Part shown: positions 1 through 8,881 of the stretch, piece by piece
Layout of the letters: each line of letters opens with the position of its first letter
Position numbering within the stretch: position 1 is the stretch's first letter
Source: Mycetocola spongiae
Lineage (GTDB): Bacteria; Actinomycetota; Actinomycetes; Actinomycetales; Microbacteriaceae
DNA: 64,000 nt
NCBI RefSeq assembly: GCF_020424085.1
Contig: NZ_CP080203.1
Span: forward strand, 1,054,001-1,118,000
Direction of reading: 5' to 3'
Program-made: the position numbers and the translations under genes
Notes under the pieces: generated by a model
What the model saw: the letters and a program-made list of their open reading frames with translations, nothing else
Databases searched by the model: none
Told to the model about the DNA's origin: nothing

Positions 1-60
1 GGGCTGGGCCTCACCCTGCCTTCCGGCATCCTGTCTGGAGTATTCCCATGGATCAGCTAG
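1..60 (+). CDS. tctB: C-terminal end of a TctB-like small subunit (partial)
   Basis: Frame 1 is open from the window edge to a TAG at 58-60 and encodes 19 residues. They are hydrophobic and end in a short polar tail, as expected for the last membrane helix of TctB, the small membrane subunit of tripartite tricarboxylate transporters. The stop overlaps the start of tctA by 13 bp, the usual tctB-tctA arrangement. The identification rests on position more than on the residues, because most of the gene lies outside the window. Confidence 0.6.
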   Translation, partial: GLGLTLPSGILSGVFPWIS

Positions 61-1565
61 GTCACCTGCTTGACGGCTTTGGCGTGGCCCTCGCGCCCAT
101 CAACCTGCTCTGGCTCCTGATCGGTGCCGTCCTGGGCACCGCGGTGGGCGTGCTGCCCGGGCTGGGCTCGGCCATGGCCGTGGCCCTGCTGCTCCCGGTC
201 ACGTTCAGCCTGGACCCCACGGGCGCATTCATCATGTTTGCGAGCATCTATTTTGGCGGGCTCTTTGGCGATTCCACCGCCGGAATCCTGCTGAATACCC
301 CCGGGAACTCCTCGGCCATCGCCACCACATTTGAGGGCCATCGGATGGCGCTCAGCGGACGCGCGGCCAAGGCCCTCGGAACCTCGGCCATCGGCGCGTT
401 TATCGGCGGCATGATCGCCACCACCCTCGTGGTCTTTTTCAGCCCCTACCTGGTGCGCCTGGCCACGCTATTTGGGCCCGCCGAGTATTTTGCGCTCGCG
501 GCCTTCGCGTTTATCGCGATCTCCTCGGTGGTGGCCGAATCGGTGCTGCGCGGCCTGATCGCGCTGGGCATCGGACTTGCGCTGGCGATGGTGGGAATCG
601 ACGGCCCCAGCGGCACCGCCCGCTTCACCCTGGGCCTGCCGCAGCTCTTTGACGGCATCTCGATCATCGTCATCACGGTGGGACTGCTTGCGCTCGGGGA
701 GGTCCTGCATATTGCGTCGCGGATTCACCGCGGAGGCCTGGCCAAACAGATTTCCGCGAAGGGCTCGCCATTCCTGACGCTGCGCGAGTTCCGGCAGGCC
801 CTGCCGGCGTTCCTGCGTGGTGCCTCGTTTGGTATTCCGTTTGGGGCGATCCCGGTGGGCGGCTCCGAGGTGCCCACATTCCTCGCCTATGGCACGGAAA
901 AGAAGCTCGCGCAACGCCGCAAGGACCCCGATTTTGGGACGCGCGGGGCGATCCAGGGTGTGGCCGCCCCCGAGGCCGCCGGAAACGCCACGGCCGGCAC
1001 GGCCATGGGCGCGCTGCTTGCGCTGGGCCTGCCCACCTCGGCCACGGCCGCGATGATGCTGGCCGCGTTCCAGCAATACGGCATGCAGCCCGGGCCGCTG
1101 CTCTTTGAGCGCAGCGCGGACCTGGTCTGGCCGCTGCTCGCGAGCCTCTTTGTAGGCCTGGTGATCCTGCTGGCCATCAACCTGCCCTTCGCGGCGGTCT
1201 GGGCGCGCCTGCTGCTGATCCCCAAGCACTATCTCTACGCCGGGATCACGCTCTTTGCGATGCTGGGTGTCTATGCGATTGCCTCCTCCCCGACCGATCT
1301 CTGGCTGGTGCTGGGCATCGGAGTGCTGGGCTTTATCATGCGCCGGTTTGCGGTGCCGCTCGCGCCCGTGCTGATCGCCGCGATCCTCGGCCCGCTCGCG
1401 GAGACGGAGCTGCGGCGCGCGCTCACGGTCTCGGAGGGAGACCTGGGGATCCTGATCGATTCCCCGATCACCATCACGCTCTACTCGCTGATGGCCGTGG
1501 CGATCCTGTTCACGCTTGTGCAGGCCGTGCGGCGGCGGGCCTCGCGCCGGAGCGTCGCCGCCTAG
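48..1565 (+). CDS. tctA: Tripartite tricarboxylate transporter large permease subunit TctA
   Basis: The 505-residue protein is hydrophobic along almost its whole length, with about 10-12 membrane segments, the usual size for TctA. Two family signatures are visible: the GVLPGLGSAMAVALLLP stretch at residues 34-50 and NTPGNSSAIATTFEGHRMA at 83-101. TctA is the membrane channel for proton- or sodium-coupled uptake of citrate or other carboxylates, working with TctB and a solute-binding protein TctC. TctB ends just upstream with an overlap; TctC must lie outside the window. A GGAG lies 8 bp before the ATG. The substrate cannot be read from the sequence. Confidence 0.93.
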   Translation: MDQLGHLLDGFGVALAPINLLWLLIGAVLGTAVGVLPGLGSAMAVALLLPVTFSLDPTGAFIMFASIYFGGLFGDSTAGILLNTPGNSSAIATTFEGHRMALSGRAAKALGTSAIGAFIGGMIATTLVVFFSPYLVRLATLFGPAEYFALAAFAFIAISSVVAESVLRGLIALGIGLALAMVGIDGPSGTARFTLGLPQLFDGISIIVITVGLLALGEVLHIASRIHRGGLAKQISAKGSPFLTLREFRQALPAFLRGASFGIPFGAIPVGGSEVPTFLAYGTEKKLAQRRKDPDFGTRGAIQGVAAPEAAGNATAGTAMGALLALGLPTSATAAMMLAAFQQYGMQPGPLLFERSADLVWPLLASLFVGLVILLAINLPFAAVWARLLLIPKHYLYAGITLFAMLGVYAIASSPTDLWLVLGIGVLGFIMRRFAVPLAPVLIAAILGPLAETELRRALTVSEGDLGILIDSPITITLYSLMAVAILFTLVQAVRRRASRRSVAA

Positions 1566-1570
1566 CGCAC

Positions 1571-1608
1571 AACGGTGGGGTGCGTCCCGCGGGACGCACC
1601 CCACCGTT
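1571..1608. terminator. Perfect 38-bp palindrome between convergent tctA and miaA
   Basis: Arms 1571-1588 and 1591-1608 pair perfectly around GC and would form a very stable GC-rich hairpin between two convergent genes. There is no T-run on either side, so it is a hairpin-type bidirectional terminator or mRNA end protector by inference. It ends 5 bp before the miaA stop codon. Confidence 0.7.
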
Positions 1609-1613
1609 GGCGG

Positions 1614-2555
1614 CTACAGCAGCTCGCCGACCAGCACACCGATCTCGGTGATCCCCCGCTCGGAGGTATCAAACCAAAGGGTATCGGCATAGCGTTTAAA
1701 CCAGCTCACCTGGCGGCGCGCATAGCGCCGGGTGAGCGCACGGGTCTCCTCGATCGCCGCGTCCCGCGTCAGCTCCCCGCGCAGCTCGCCGATGGCCTGG
1801 GCATAACCAATCGCGCGCCGCGCGGTGACCCCCTCGTCCACGCCGCGGGCCAAGAGATCGGAGACCTCGGCGAGAAGTCCCGCGTCCCACATCCGCTGCA
1901 CGCGCGCATCCAACCGCTCCACCAGGACCTCGCGCGGGGCGGAGAGCCCAATCAGCAGGGTTGGCGTCCAATACTCCGGCTCCTCGGGGAGCATGCCGTT
2001 AAGCGGGGACCCGGTGAGCTCGGCCACCTCGAGGGCGCGCACGATCCGGCGGCCATTATGCGGGCCAATCTTCTCGGCGGCCTCGGCGCTGAGCGCGCGC
2101 AGCCGCTGAAAGAGCAGGCCGGGACCCGAGGCGGCCAGTTCGGCCTCGAGCCGCGCCCGGATGGCATCGTCCTGTCCGGGGAACTCAAAATCATAGAGCA
2201 CGCTGGAAACGTAGAGGCCCGAACCGCCCACGAGGATCGGCCAGGCACCCCGGGCCAAAATCTCGGCGATGATCGCGCGGGCGGCGGGCTGAAAATGGGC
2301 CACCGCGGCGTCCTCGCTCACCTCCAGCGTGTCAAACATATGGTGCGGGAACTCGGAGCGCTCGGCGGCGGTGAGCTTGGCCGTGCCGATATCCATGCCG
2401 CGATAAAACTGCATCGCATCGGCGTTCACGATCTCCGCGCGCGCGCCACGCGCCGCCAGCACGCGAGCGATCTCCAGCGAGAGATCGCTCTTGCCCGTGC
2501 CGGTGGCGCCCACCACCGCGATCAGGCGCGGCGTGGGCTGTGCTGAGGCGGCCAC
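1614..2555 (-). CDS. miaA: tRNA dimethylallyltransferase MiaA
   Basis: MiaA transfers a dimethylallyl group to N6 of A37 in tRNAs that read UNN codons; MiaB then methylthiolates the product. The 313-residue protein has the P-loop GATGTGKS at 16-23, the substrate loop [18 protein letters not shown] at 44-61 with the expected catalytic Asp, and the GGSGLY motif near 110. The length is normal. The start is GTG at 2555, directly after the miaB TAG (2556-2558), so it is almost certainly translated from the same transcript as miaB. The GTG is chosen because it lies just before the P-loop region with no longer conserved extension. Confidence 0.96.
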   Translation of the reverse strand: MAASAQPTPRLIAVVGATGTGKSDLSLEIARVLAARGARAEIVNADAMQFYRGMDIGTAKLTAAERSEFPHHMFDTLEVSEDAAVAHFQPAARAIIAEILARGAWPILVGGSGLYVSSVLYDFEFPGQDDAIRARLEAELAASGPGLLFQRLRALSAEAAEKIGPHNGRRIVRALEVAELTGSPLNGMLPEEPEYWTPTLLIGLSAPREVLVERLDARVQRMWDAGLLAEVSDLLARGVDEGVTARRAIGYAQAIGELRGELTRDAAIEETRALTRRYARRQVSWFKRYADTLWFDTSERGITEIGVLVGELL

Positions 2556-4169
2556 CTAGCGCAGGTCGTCGTTGGTGTTATAGATCGGGACGGTGCCCAC
2601 GCCGGGACCCGCCGAGGGCGGACCCACGCGCAGCGAGGGGAACCCGAGGTTTACCGGGCCACCCGCGGGGGCCGCGGAATCGCCGGGGGTCTCGGGGACG
2701 CCGCAGGACTCGGCCTGGTTGCGATCCCAGGCGTCGCCGGCGCGGGTGCGACGGATCTGCAACGGGGAGCCATCGGTGGAATCGGCGATCAGGTGGAACG
2801 GCGCGGCCTGGGTGATCGTGGCGGTCACGATGTCTCCGGGGCGGGGAATCTCGGAACCCTCGGGGACCTCGAAGTGGACGAGGCGCGAGTCCTCGGCGCG
2901 GCCCGACATGCGGTTGGTGGCGGCGTCCTTTTTGCCCTCGCCGGTGGCAACCAGCAGCTGCACCTCGCGGCCAATAAGCTTCTGGTTTTCCTCCCAGCAG
3001 ATGCGGTCCTGCAGCTCGGCGAGGCGCTCGTAGCGGGCCTGCACGATCTCCTTGGGGATCTGGTTTTCCATCTCACCCGCGGGGGTTCCGGGGCGCACGG
3101 AGTACTGGAAGGTAAACGCCGTGGCAAAGCGCGAGGCCTCGACCACGCGCAGCGTGTCCTCGAAGTCCTCCTCGGTCTCGCCCGGGAAGCCCACGATGAT
3201 ATCGGTGGAGATGGCGGCGTGCGGGATTTTTTCGCGCACCTGGTCGAGGATGCCGAGGAATTTTTTACTGCGATAGGAGCGGCGCATCGCGCGCAGGATG
3301 GTATCGGAACCCGATTGCAGCGGCATGTGCAGCTGCGGCATCACATTGGGCAGCTCGGCCATCGCGTCGATCACATCGGTGGTGAACGCGGCGGGGTGCG
3401 GGCTCGTGAAGCGGATGCGCTCGAGGCCGTCGATTGCGGCCACGGCACGCAGCAGCTTGCTGAAGGCAAAACGATCGCCGAATTCCACGCCATAGCTGTT
3501 GACGTTCTGGCCGAGGAGGGTGACCTCGATTGCGCCATCGTCCACAAGGGCCTGTACCTCGGCGAGGATCTCGCCCGGGCGGCGGTCTTTTTCCTTGCCG
3601 CGCAGGGTGGGCACGATGCAGAACGTGCAGGTGTTATTGCAGCCGACCGAGATGGAGACCCAGCCGCTATAGCTGGAATCGCGCTTGGTGGGCAGCGTGG
3701 ACGGGAAGGTTTCCAGGGAGTCGAGGATCTCAAGCTGGGCCTCGTCGTTATGACGCGCGCGCTCCAGCAGGCTCGGCAGCGAGCCCATGTTGTGGGTTCC
3801 GAAGACGACGTCCACCCACGGGGCCTTTTCCAGAATGACGTTTTTATCCTTCTGGGCGAGGCAGCCGCCCACGGCGATCTGCATGCCGGCGTGCTTCTTT
3901 TTTACCGTGGCCAGGTGGCCGAGGTTGCCGTAGAGCTTATTATCGGCATTTTCGCGCACCGCGCAGGTATTGATGACCACCACATCGGGCTGGGCACCGG
4001 CCGCGGGAACATAGCCCGCCGCCTCGAGGGAGCCGCTGAGGCGCTCGGAGTCGTGGACGTTCATCTGGCAGCCATACGTGCGCACCTCATAGGTGCGGCG
4101 ACGACCGGCGTCATCGGTGGCGGCGACCGACGGTGCAATCACGGTGGGGGTGCTCACGGAAATGCTCAT
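2556..4169 (-). CDS. miaB: tRNA-2-methylthio-N6-dimethylallyladenosine synthase MiaB
   Basis: Radical-SAM methylthiotransferase acting on i6A37 of tRNA, one step after MiaA, the next gene downstream. The UPF0004 domain supplies Cys34, Cys69 and Cys103 for one 4Fe-4S cluster. The radical-SAM motif CNNTCTFC gives Cys177, Cys181 and Cys184 for the other. A TRAM RNA-binding domain follows at roughly 400-465. The last 65-70 residues are a Pro/Gly-rich tail beyond the usual end of MiaB, making 537 residues against about 450-500. The ATG at 4169 has a TAGAAT hexamer 6 nt upstream and only a weak Shine-Dalgarno, so it may be leaderless with its own promoter rather than depend on recX readthrough. Confidence 0.96.
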   Translation of the reverse strand: MSISVSTPTVIAPSVAATDDAGRRRTYEVRTYGCQMNVHDSERLSGSLEAAGYVPAAGAQPDVVVINTCAVRENADNKLYGNLGHLATVKKKHAGMQIAVGGCLAQKDKNVILEKAPWVDVVFGTHNMGSLPSLLERARHNDEAQLEILDSLETFPSTLPTKRDSSYSGWVSISVGCNNTCTFCIVPTLRGKEKDRRPGEILAEVQALVDDGAIEVTLLGQNVNSYGVEFGDRFAFSKLLRAVAAIDGLERIRFTSPHPAAFTTDVIDAMAELPNVMPQLHMPLQSGSDTILRAMRRSYRSKKFLGILDQVREKIPHAAISTDIIVGFPGETEEDFEDTLRVVEASRFATAFTFQYSVRPGTPAGEMENQIPKEIVQARYERLAELQDRICWEENQKLIGREVQLLVATGEGKKDAATNRMSGRAEDSRLVHFEVPEGSEIPRPGDIVTATITQAAPFHLIADSTDGSPLQIRRTRAGDAWDRNQAESCGVPETPGDSAAPAGGPVNLGFPSLRVGPPSAGPGVGTVPIYNTNDDLR

Positions 4170-4175
4170 ACCCCT

Positions 4176-4181
4176 ATTCTA
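4176..4181 (-). promoter_or_regulatory. Candidate -10 box of miaB, possibly leaderless
   Basis: TAGAAT lies exactly 6 nt before the miaB ATG, the spacing expected when transcription starts at the first base of the gene. No good -35 match was found. Confidence 0.5.
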
Positions 4182-4303
4182 CGAACCCCCCCGCTCCAAA
4201 AACGATTTCTCGCCGACAACGGCGGTCAAACGCCCAATATTTCGCGTATCCCGGCGATCATTCGGCGGCGCGTTGCCTGTCCGTGACCGCGACGGGCTCA
4301 TGG

Positions 4304-4935
4304 GGGCGAACGCCACAAATAAGTCGGAGCGGGAGCACACCACCCACAGGCCCCGGAAGAAACACGCCATAAGCAAGCCAAGGTGGAGGCACACCATAAG
4401 CAGGCCTAAGGGAAAGCACACCATAAACGGGCTAAAACGGGACGGCGCACTCCACGAGCCACTCGAAGCGGAAGCACGCCATCAATAGGCCCCAACGTGA
4501 GCACACCACAAACAGGCCTGGGAGAGCGCAGCACGCCGCCCACAAGGCCATAGGCCACAGCGAGACCACACCAGAAACAGGCCACTGCGGGACCACACCA
4601 CGAGCATGTCAAAGTGGGAGCACACCATAAACGGGCCCCAGAAGAAACACACCACTAATAAGCCCCAACGAGCGCACGCCAGCAACAGACCCGGGAGAGC
4701 GCGGCACGCCGCCAGAGGCCCCCGCAGGACCACACCGAAAACAGAGCTGCACGGGAACACGTCACGAGCAAACCGGAACAGGAGCACCCCGCGAGCAGAC
4801 CGGGGTTGGAGCCCCCAATGAACAAGTCCGAACGGAAGCACACCACCAACAGACCCGGAAGAGCGCGGCACACCGCCCACAGGCCTCAGGCCCCAGGCCC
4901 CGCAGGACCACACCAAAAACGGAGCTGCACGGGCG
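4304..4935. repeat. Degenerate 27-bp tandem repeat block, about 22 units
   Basis: The 862-bp gap between recX and miaB is filled mainly by a minisatellite. A core close to GCACACCATAAACAGGCC recurs at 4309, 4336, 4363, 4390, 4417, 4448, 4475, 4502, 4532, 4567, 4594, 4621, 4648, 4675, 4705, 4731, 4758, 4785, 4812, 4839, 4869 and 4909. Fourteen of these steps are exactly 27 bp. A higher-order repeat of six units (about 165-175 bp) is seen by comparing 4502, 4675 and 4839. As 27 bp is nine codons, both strands read as nonapeptides over parts of the block (basic on +, hydrophobic with GLLMVC-like units on -). Irregular steps of 26, 30, 31, 35 and 40 bp break the frames, and no intact gene is evident. 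Confidence 0.85.
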
Positions 4936-4972
4936 AGGCCCGGGGTTGCCCGGACGCCCGGGCCCGCCGCAA

Positions 4973-5026
4973 CGCCCCGGGCGTCGCGGCCCCCGGGGCG
5001 GACGGGGTGGGCCACCCCGGGGTGGC
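4973..5026 (-). terminator. GC-rich hairpins after recX
   Basis: GCCACCCCGGGGTGGC at 5011-5026 is a perfect palindrome just past the recX stop. A second inverted pair, CGCCCCGGG at 4973-4981 and CCCGGGGCG at 4992-5000, follows. There is no T-run, so this is termination or mRNA 3' end protection by inference. It separates recX from the repeat block. Confidence 0.4.
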
Positions 5027-5031
5027 GGGGA

Positions 5032-6567
5032 TTAGCGGAAGCGCACGCGGGAGCCGCGCGACGACATCGCCGCCTTGATGGCGCCGCGCACGATCTGGCC
5101 GTTATAGCCGCGGCGGGAGAGGAAACCGCTCAGGCGGCGATCCACGGTGGCATCGTCATAGGAGGAGAGCTGGCCGATGCGTTTAATGGCCAGCTCGGTG
5201 GCGGCGGCGAGTTCGTCGTCGTCCTCCACGCTGGAGAGCACCTCGGTGATGACCTCCTGCGGAATCTTCCGCTGCGCCATTTCCCGGGCGACAACCGTGC
5301 GGGACTTGCCCTTGCGATCGTAGAGGCTGTGTTTGATTTCCTCCGCGAGCACGGTGTCGTCAAGATAGCCCAGGTCGTCGAGGCGTTCGCGGGCCTGTTC
5401 GACCTGTTCCTCGTCGAGGCCCAGGTCGCGCGCCGCGGTCAGAACCTCGGCGCGGCTCAGGCCGCGGCGCGCGAGTCGGCGCACCAGCTGGTCGAGGGCC
5501 CATTCGGGGTCTACCGGCTCGGGCTCCTCCTCTTCCGGTTCGGGATCGTCGTATTCCACAAACGCCGGAAGCGCCGGCTCCTCGGGGACCGCCCCGAGGG
5601 CGGGAAACCGCGACACGGGGGCCAGGCCCGTGACCGGAGTCTCGGCGGCAATCACCGCCGCCCGCAACGGGCGCGCGGTCTCTGCCTCGGCCTCGGGCCG
5701 CCCGGATACCGCGGGCGATGCGGACTCCGTGGGAGGGGCCTCCGCCGCGGCCGCGACGGGAGCGGGGTGCGTATTAAGCGCCCGCAGCCTCGGGCGTGTG
5801 GCCTCGGCGGGTGCGTCGATCGGGGCGGCCTCGGGCGCGGACTCGGCACCGGCGGGAGAATCTCCGGACTCTGCCCGGGATGCCCAGCGCGCGGCCAGTG
5901 AGATCACCGGGGCGAGCGTTTCCGCGGGGGCGGCGGGCCCGGTGCCGCGCGCGGACTCGGCGGTACTGCCCACACCCGACCGCGTCTCGGCGGCATCGGA
6001 TGCGGCGCTATCGGCTGATACGGATGCGGCACGCGGCGCGGCGCGGCGGGCGGAACCCGAACGCGCGGAAACCGGCTCGGAACCAACTGGCTCGGAACCG
6101 ACACGCTCAGAACCCGCCGGATCGAAACCGACCGCCCCAGCATCAACCGGCCCAGAGCCAACAGCCTCGGAATCGGCAGGCCCAAAACCGACCGGCCCAG
6201 AACTCACAGGTCCAGAGCTCACGGGCCCGGCTCCTGCGTGCGGGGCACCGGCCAGCTCGGAACCAATCGGCCCGGCACCCGGCCGCGCGGAGCCCGCGGG
6301 CCCAAACCCCGCGGCCCCAGCGTTTAAAGCTTCCCCGCCCCTGGACTCCCCCGCCGGGTCATCCGTGAGCGAGTCATCCGTCGAGGAGGCGGGCTCATCC
6401 TCAAAGATCGGGCCCGGGGCGCGCGCGGCGGCGCGACCCCAGGGGGTGGAGCCCGCCGCGGAACCGTTGCCGGTTCCGGGAAAGCCCCACCCCGCGGAGG
6501 AGGTAGGTGCCGATTCCTCGGCCTGGTCCGGCTCGGAGCCGGAGCCCTCGTCTACGAAGCGAACCAC
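5032..6567 (-). CDS. recX: RecX-type regulator of RecA with a 350-residue disordered N-terminus
   Basis: RecX binds the RecA filament and limits its activity. The RecX domain is the last 160 residues, from about 351 (PEWALDQLVRRLARRGLS) to the end, with the repeated three-helix units ending in FLSRRGYNGQIVRGAI. RecX is usually 150-250 residues; this one is 511. The first 350 residues are Ala/Pro/Gly/Ser/Glu-rich with no predicted fold. Residues 88-170 (DNA about 6058-6306) form a pentapeptide tandem repeat of the type GPVSS, GPVGF, EPVGS. The start is GTG at 6567, 6 bp after the recA stop, so the two genes are surely co-transcribed. An internal start nearer the RecX domain cannot be excluded. 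Confidence 0.9.
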   Translation of the reverse strand: MVRFVDEGSGSEPDQAEESAPTSSAGWGFPGTGNGSAAGSTPWGRAAARAPGPIFEDEPASSTDDSLTDDPAGESRGGEALNAGAAGFGPAGSARPGAGPIGSELAGAPHAGAGPVSSGPVSSGPVGFGPADSEAVGSGPVDAGAVGFDPAGSERVGSEPVGSEPVSARSGSARRAAPRAASVSADSAASDAAETRSGVGSTAESARGTGPAAPAETLAPVISLAARWASRAESGDSPAGAESAPEAAPIDAPAEATRPRLRALNTHPAPVAAAAEAPPTESASPAVSGRPEAEAETARPLRAAVIAAETPVTGLAPVSRFPALGAVPEEPALPAFVEYDDPEPEEEEPEPVDPEWALDQLVRRLARRGLSRAEVLTAARDLGLDEEQVEQARERLDDLGYLDDTVLAEEIKHSLYDRKGKSRTVVAREMAQRKIPQEVITEVLSSVEDDDELAAATELAIKRIGQLSSYDDATVDRRLSGFLSRRGYNGQIVRGAIKAAMSSRGSRVRFR

Positions 6568-6573
6568 GGTGAG

Positions 6574-7707
6574 CTACGCCCCGCGCTTCAGCGCGGGAGC
6601 CTTCGCGGCGGCCTTGGCCGGGGCCGCGGGGGCCTCGGCGGGCGCGCCCTCGGCGGCCTTCGCGGCCGCGGCGGCCTCGGCGTCTGCCTTGGCCTTGGCG
6701 GCGGCACCCACGGCGCCGATGCCCAGCTTGGCAAGAAGCTTATTCTCGATCTCAAGCGCCACATCGGTGTTTTTCAGCAGGAAGTTACGGGAGTTTTCCT
6801 TACCCTGGCCCAGCTGCTCGCCGTCGTAGGTATACCAGGAACCCGACTTCTTCACGATGCCGTGGTCAACACCAAAGTCGATCAGGCTGCCCTCGCGGGA
6901 GATACCCACACCGTAGAGGATGTCAAACTCGGCCTGCTTAAAGGGCGGGGCCATCTTATTTTTTACAACCTTCACGCGGGTGCGGTTACCCACCGCATCG
7001 GTGCCATCCTTGAGGGTTTCGATGCGTCGGATATCCAGACGAACCGAGGCATAAAACTTCAGGGCCTTACCACCCGAGGTGGTCTCGGGGCTTCCGAAGA
7101 ACACACCGATCTTTTCACGCAGCTGGTTGATGAAGATCATGCTGGTTTTGGTCTGGTTGAGGCCACCCGTGATCTTTCGCAGGGCCTGCGACATCAGGCG
7201 GGCCTGGAGACCCACGTGCGAGTCACCCATCTCGCCCTCGATCTCGGCGCGGGGCACCAGCGCGGCCACGGAGTCGATGACGATGAGGTCAATGGAGCCG
7301 GAGCGGATCAGCATATCGGCGATTTCCAGCGCCTGCTCTCCGGTATCGGGCTGCGAGACCAGGAGCGAGTCGATGTCTACACCCAGCTTCTTGGCGTACT
7401 CGGGGTCGAGGGCGTGCTCGGCGTCGATGAACGCGGCGATGCCACCCAGCTTCTGGGCATTGGCAATGGCGTGCAGCGTGAGGGTGGTTTTACCGGAGGA
7501 CTCGGGGCCGTAGATCTCGATGATGCGGCCACGCGGAAGCCCACCAATGCCGAGCGCAACATCCAGGGCAATCGACCCGGTGGGGATGACCTCCACGGGG
7601 GCACGCTCGTCACTTCCGAGGCGCATAACCGAGCCCTTACCGAACTGGCGGTCAATCTGGGCGAGGGCGGTTTCGAGGGCCTTTTCGCGGTCCGTGGGAG
7701 AAGCCAT
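6574..7707 (-). CDS. recA: Recombinase RecA
   Basis: RecA forms the ATP-dependent filament for homologous recombination and triggers LexA self-cleavage. The 377-residue protein has Walker A GPESSGKT at 67-74, Walker [11 protein letters not shown] near 142-151, and the conserved loops [19 protein letters not shown] and [14 protein letters not shown]. It ends in a 45-residue Ala/Lys-rich tail. The frame stays open far upstream, but homology begins at [20 protein letters not shown], so the ATG at 7707 is chosen; an AGAAAAGAG sits just before it. recX follows 6 bp downstream. A LexA-like box lies about 200 bp upstream. Confidence 0.98.
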   Translation of the reverse strand: MASPTDREKALETALAQIDRQFGKGSVMRLGSDERAPVEVIPTGSIALDVALGIGGLPRGRIIEIYGPESSGKTTLTLHAIANAQKLGGIAAFIDAEHALDPEYAKKLGVDIDSLLVSQPDTGEQALEIADMLIRSGSIDLIVIDSVAALVPRAEIEGEMGDSHVGLQARLMSQALRKITGGLNQTKTSMIFINQLREKIGVFFGSPETTSGGKALKFYASVRLDIRRIETLKDGTDAVGNRTRVKVVKNKMAPPFKQAEFDILYGVGISREGSLIDFGVDHGIVKKSGSWYTYDGEQLGQGKENSRNFLLKNTDVALEIENKLLAKLGIGAVGAAAKAKADAEAAAAAKAAEGAPAEAPAAPAKAAAKAPALKRGA

Positions 7708-8050
7708 GATGTTAACTCTTTTCTGCTCGGAAGTGGGTTGCGCCTGCATACTGTCTCGCAGCGGAGGCTGCGCCGACAAGGCTAGAGAACCGATGTATCT
7801 CGTGATTTCGACACTACGAGCAGCCACCGACATTGCGGCGGAATCCGCTCCCACTGTGGAAAACTTCGAGGACTCGATCTCCTGTGTAGGAGCATACGCG
7901 TATCCGAATGAATGTTCGACTGGGCGGCGCGGCGTGTCGAAGATGATTTCGCCTCCGGGTGCGGCCATCCGCTCCGCCGCCGGCGCGGGCCCGGCCCGCG
8001 CGCAGGCCCGGGGCCGGCGGCTAACCCGCGCCCCGTGCGCAAACGCCCGC
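7708..8050 (-). promoter_or_regulatory. recA upstream region with a LexA (SOS) box
   Basis: This 343-bp gap has no supported gene. On the minus strand, 7919-7904 reads TCGAACATTCATTCGG. Compared with the actinobacterial SOS consensus TCGAAC-N4-GTTCGA, the left half matches fully and the right half at 4 of 6 positions. It lies about 200 bp before the recA start, implying a long leader or a second promoter closer in. A TATGCT hexamer just downstream of the box is a possible -10. Confidence 0.55.
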
Positions 8051-8275
8051 CTATTTACGCGGCGGCGGCAGCCCCACACCATAGCGCCGCTCGGGCGGAA
8101 CATCGGTTTCCTCACAGAGCGCAAGCCAGACATCCCGCGGCGCGATTCCCGCGGCCAGGGCCTCCTCGGCGGTTTTCCCGCCCAGCACCCGCAGCACAAG
8201 GTCACGCGTCACGACGGCCCCATAGCCCTCGCCAAATTCATCCGTCACGGCCCGGCGCATCTCACTGAGTTTCAC
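8051..8275 (-). CDS. DUF3046 family small protein
   Basis: A 74-residue protein beginning [20 protein letters not shown] and containing the [17 protein letters not shown] segment typical of DUF3046. This family is known only as a small conserved actinobacterial protein next to recA. No catalytic motif or membrane segment is visible and no function can be assigned. The GTG start at 8275 has TAGGCT 6 nt upstream and no Shine-Dalgarno, so it is a likely leaderless gene. It lies between clgR and recA in the usual order. Confidence 0.85.
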   Translation of the reverse strand: MKLSEMRRAVTDEFGEGYGAVVTRDLVLRVLGGKTAEEALAAGIAPRDVWLALCEETDVPPERRYGVGLPPPRK

Positions 8276-8281
8276 GCGTCT

Positions 8282-8287
8282 AGCCTA
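8282..8287 (-). promoter_or_regulatory. Candidate -10 box of the DUF3046 gene (leaderless)
   Basis: TAGGCT stands 6 nt before the GTG start and no ribosome binding site is present between them. Confidence 0.45.
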
Positions 8288-8323
8288 ACCACTCCCGCCG
8301 ACGCCCTCCGCCCGCGGGCACAT

Positions 8324-8357
8324 AAAAACGGCCCCTCATTTCTGAGAGGCCGTTTTT
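8324..8357. terminator. Rho-independent terminator after clgR
   Basis: AAAAACGGCCCCTCA pairs with TGAGAGGCCGTTTTT around a short loop. With A-runs on one side and T-runs on the other it can work in both directions. It lies 43 bp past the clgR stop. Confidence 0.85.
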
Positions 8358-8399
8358 CCGGGGTAAAACACCATCCCGGTGAGATTATCGGGCTACGGA

Positions 8400-8708
8400 C
8401 TAGCGAATGGCCAGTTCCGCGGCGATGTCTGCGGTGAAGCTCTCGGGCACGGTATCGGGGATCGGATCGATGCCCTCGAGGATTGCCAGGCGGTCGCCCA
8501 CCTCGCGCATGATGACCGAAATCGGCGTGTCCAGTGCGTCGGCTACCGAGGCGAGAATCTCGCTGGATGCCTCTTTCTGGCCCCGCTCGACCTCGCTCAA
8601 ATAGCCCAGTGCCACACTGGCCTTGCCGGCTACCTGGCGGAGGGTGCGCCCCTTCTGCAGGCGGAAGTCACGAAGAACGTCGCCGATCTCTTGACGTACG
8701 AGTACCAT
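8400..8708 (-). CDS. clgR: XRE-family regulator ClgR
   Basis: A 102-residue helix-turn-helix protein. The HTH spans about residues 12-65 and contains VALGYLSEVERGQKEASSEI, which is close to the ClgR family, activators of clp protease genes and stress functions in actinobacteria. The short C-terminus ends AAELAIR; known ClgR proteins are Clp protease substrates through their C-terminus, so this tail may be a degradation signal (inference). The ATG at 8708 is preceded by a good GGGAGGG ribosome binding site. A strong terminator follows, so it is probably monocistronic. Confidence 0.85.
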   Translation of the reverse strand: MVLVRQEIGDVLRDFRLQKGRTLRQVAGKASVALGYLSEVERGQKEASSEILASVADALDTPISVIMREVGDRLAILEGIDPIPDTVPESFTADIAAELAIR

Positions 8709-8743
8709 TTGACCCTCCCTTTCTGCTGCTCGGTTCTTAGATC

Positions 8744-8749
8744 ATTGTA
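8744..8749 (-). promoter_or_regulatory. Candidate -10 box of clgR
   Basis: TACAAT on the minus strand lies 35 bp before the clgR ATG, leaving room for a normal leader with a Shine-Dalgarno. The region above it (8760-8840) is AT-rich for this genome. No clear -35 was found. Confidence 0.4.
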
Positions 8750-8881
8750 GACCGAGGGATGACTCAGATTACTATACGCATCCCTGAGAAAATGCCTTAT
8801 GAAATAAAACCGACATCTGATGTTGTATCACTATCTCCAACGGGTACCCCCTCCCGGGTATTCCCCGCTGTCGGGTATTTC

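Noticed and set aside
2793-4286. Long plus-strand frame opposite miaB
   Set aside because: It runs antisense to a clear miaB and its composition (Gly/His/Arg/Val-rich) is that of a shadow frame in GC-rich DNA. The same applies to the long frames opposite recA, ftsK, the carboxylase, rnj and pnp.
4304-4935. CRISPR array in the repeat block
   Set aside because: Units follow each other directly at 27 bp with gradual divergence along the whole unit. There are no constant repeats with unique spacers and no cas genes.
4482-5015. Minus-strand 177-codon frame through the repeats as a membrane protein
   Set aside because: Its hydrophobic look comes from the repeat unit itself, both strands are open, the frame breaks at irregular units and there is no ribosome binding site or similarity.
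7708-8205. N-terminal extension of RecA
   Set aside because: The frame is open upstream, but the sequence has no RecA similarity, crosses the DUF3046 gene in another frame and contains the SOS box; the conserved start is at 7707.
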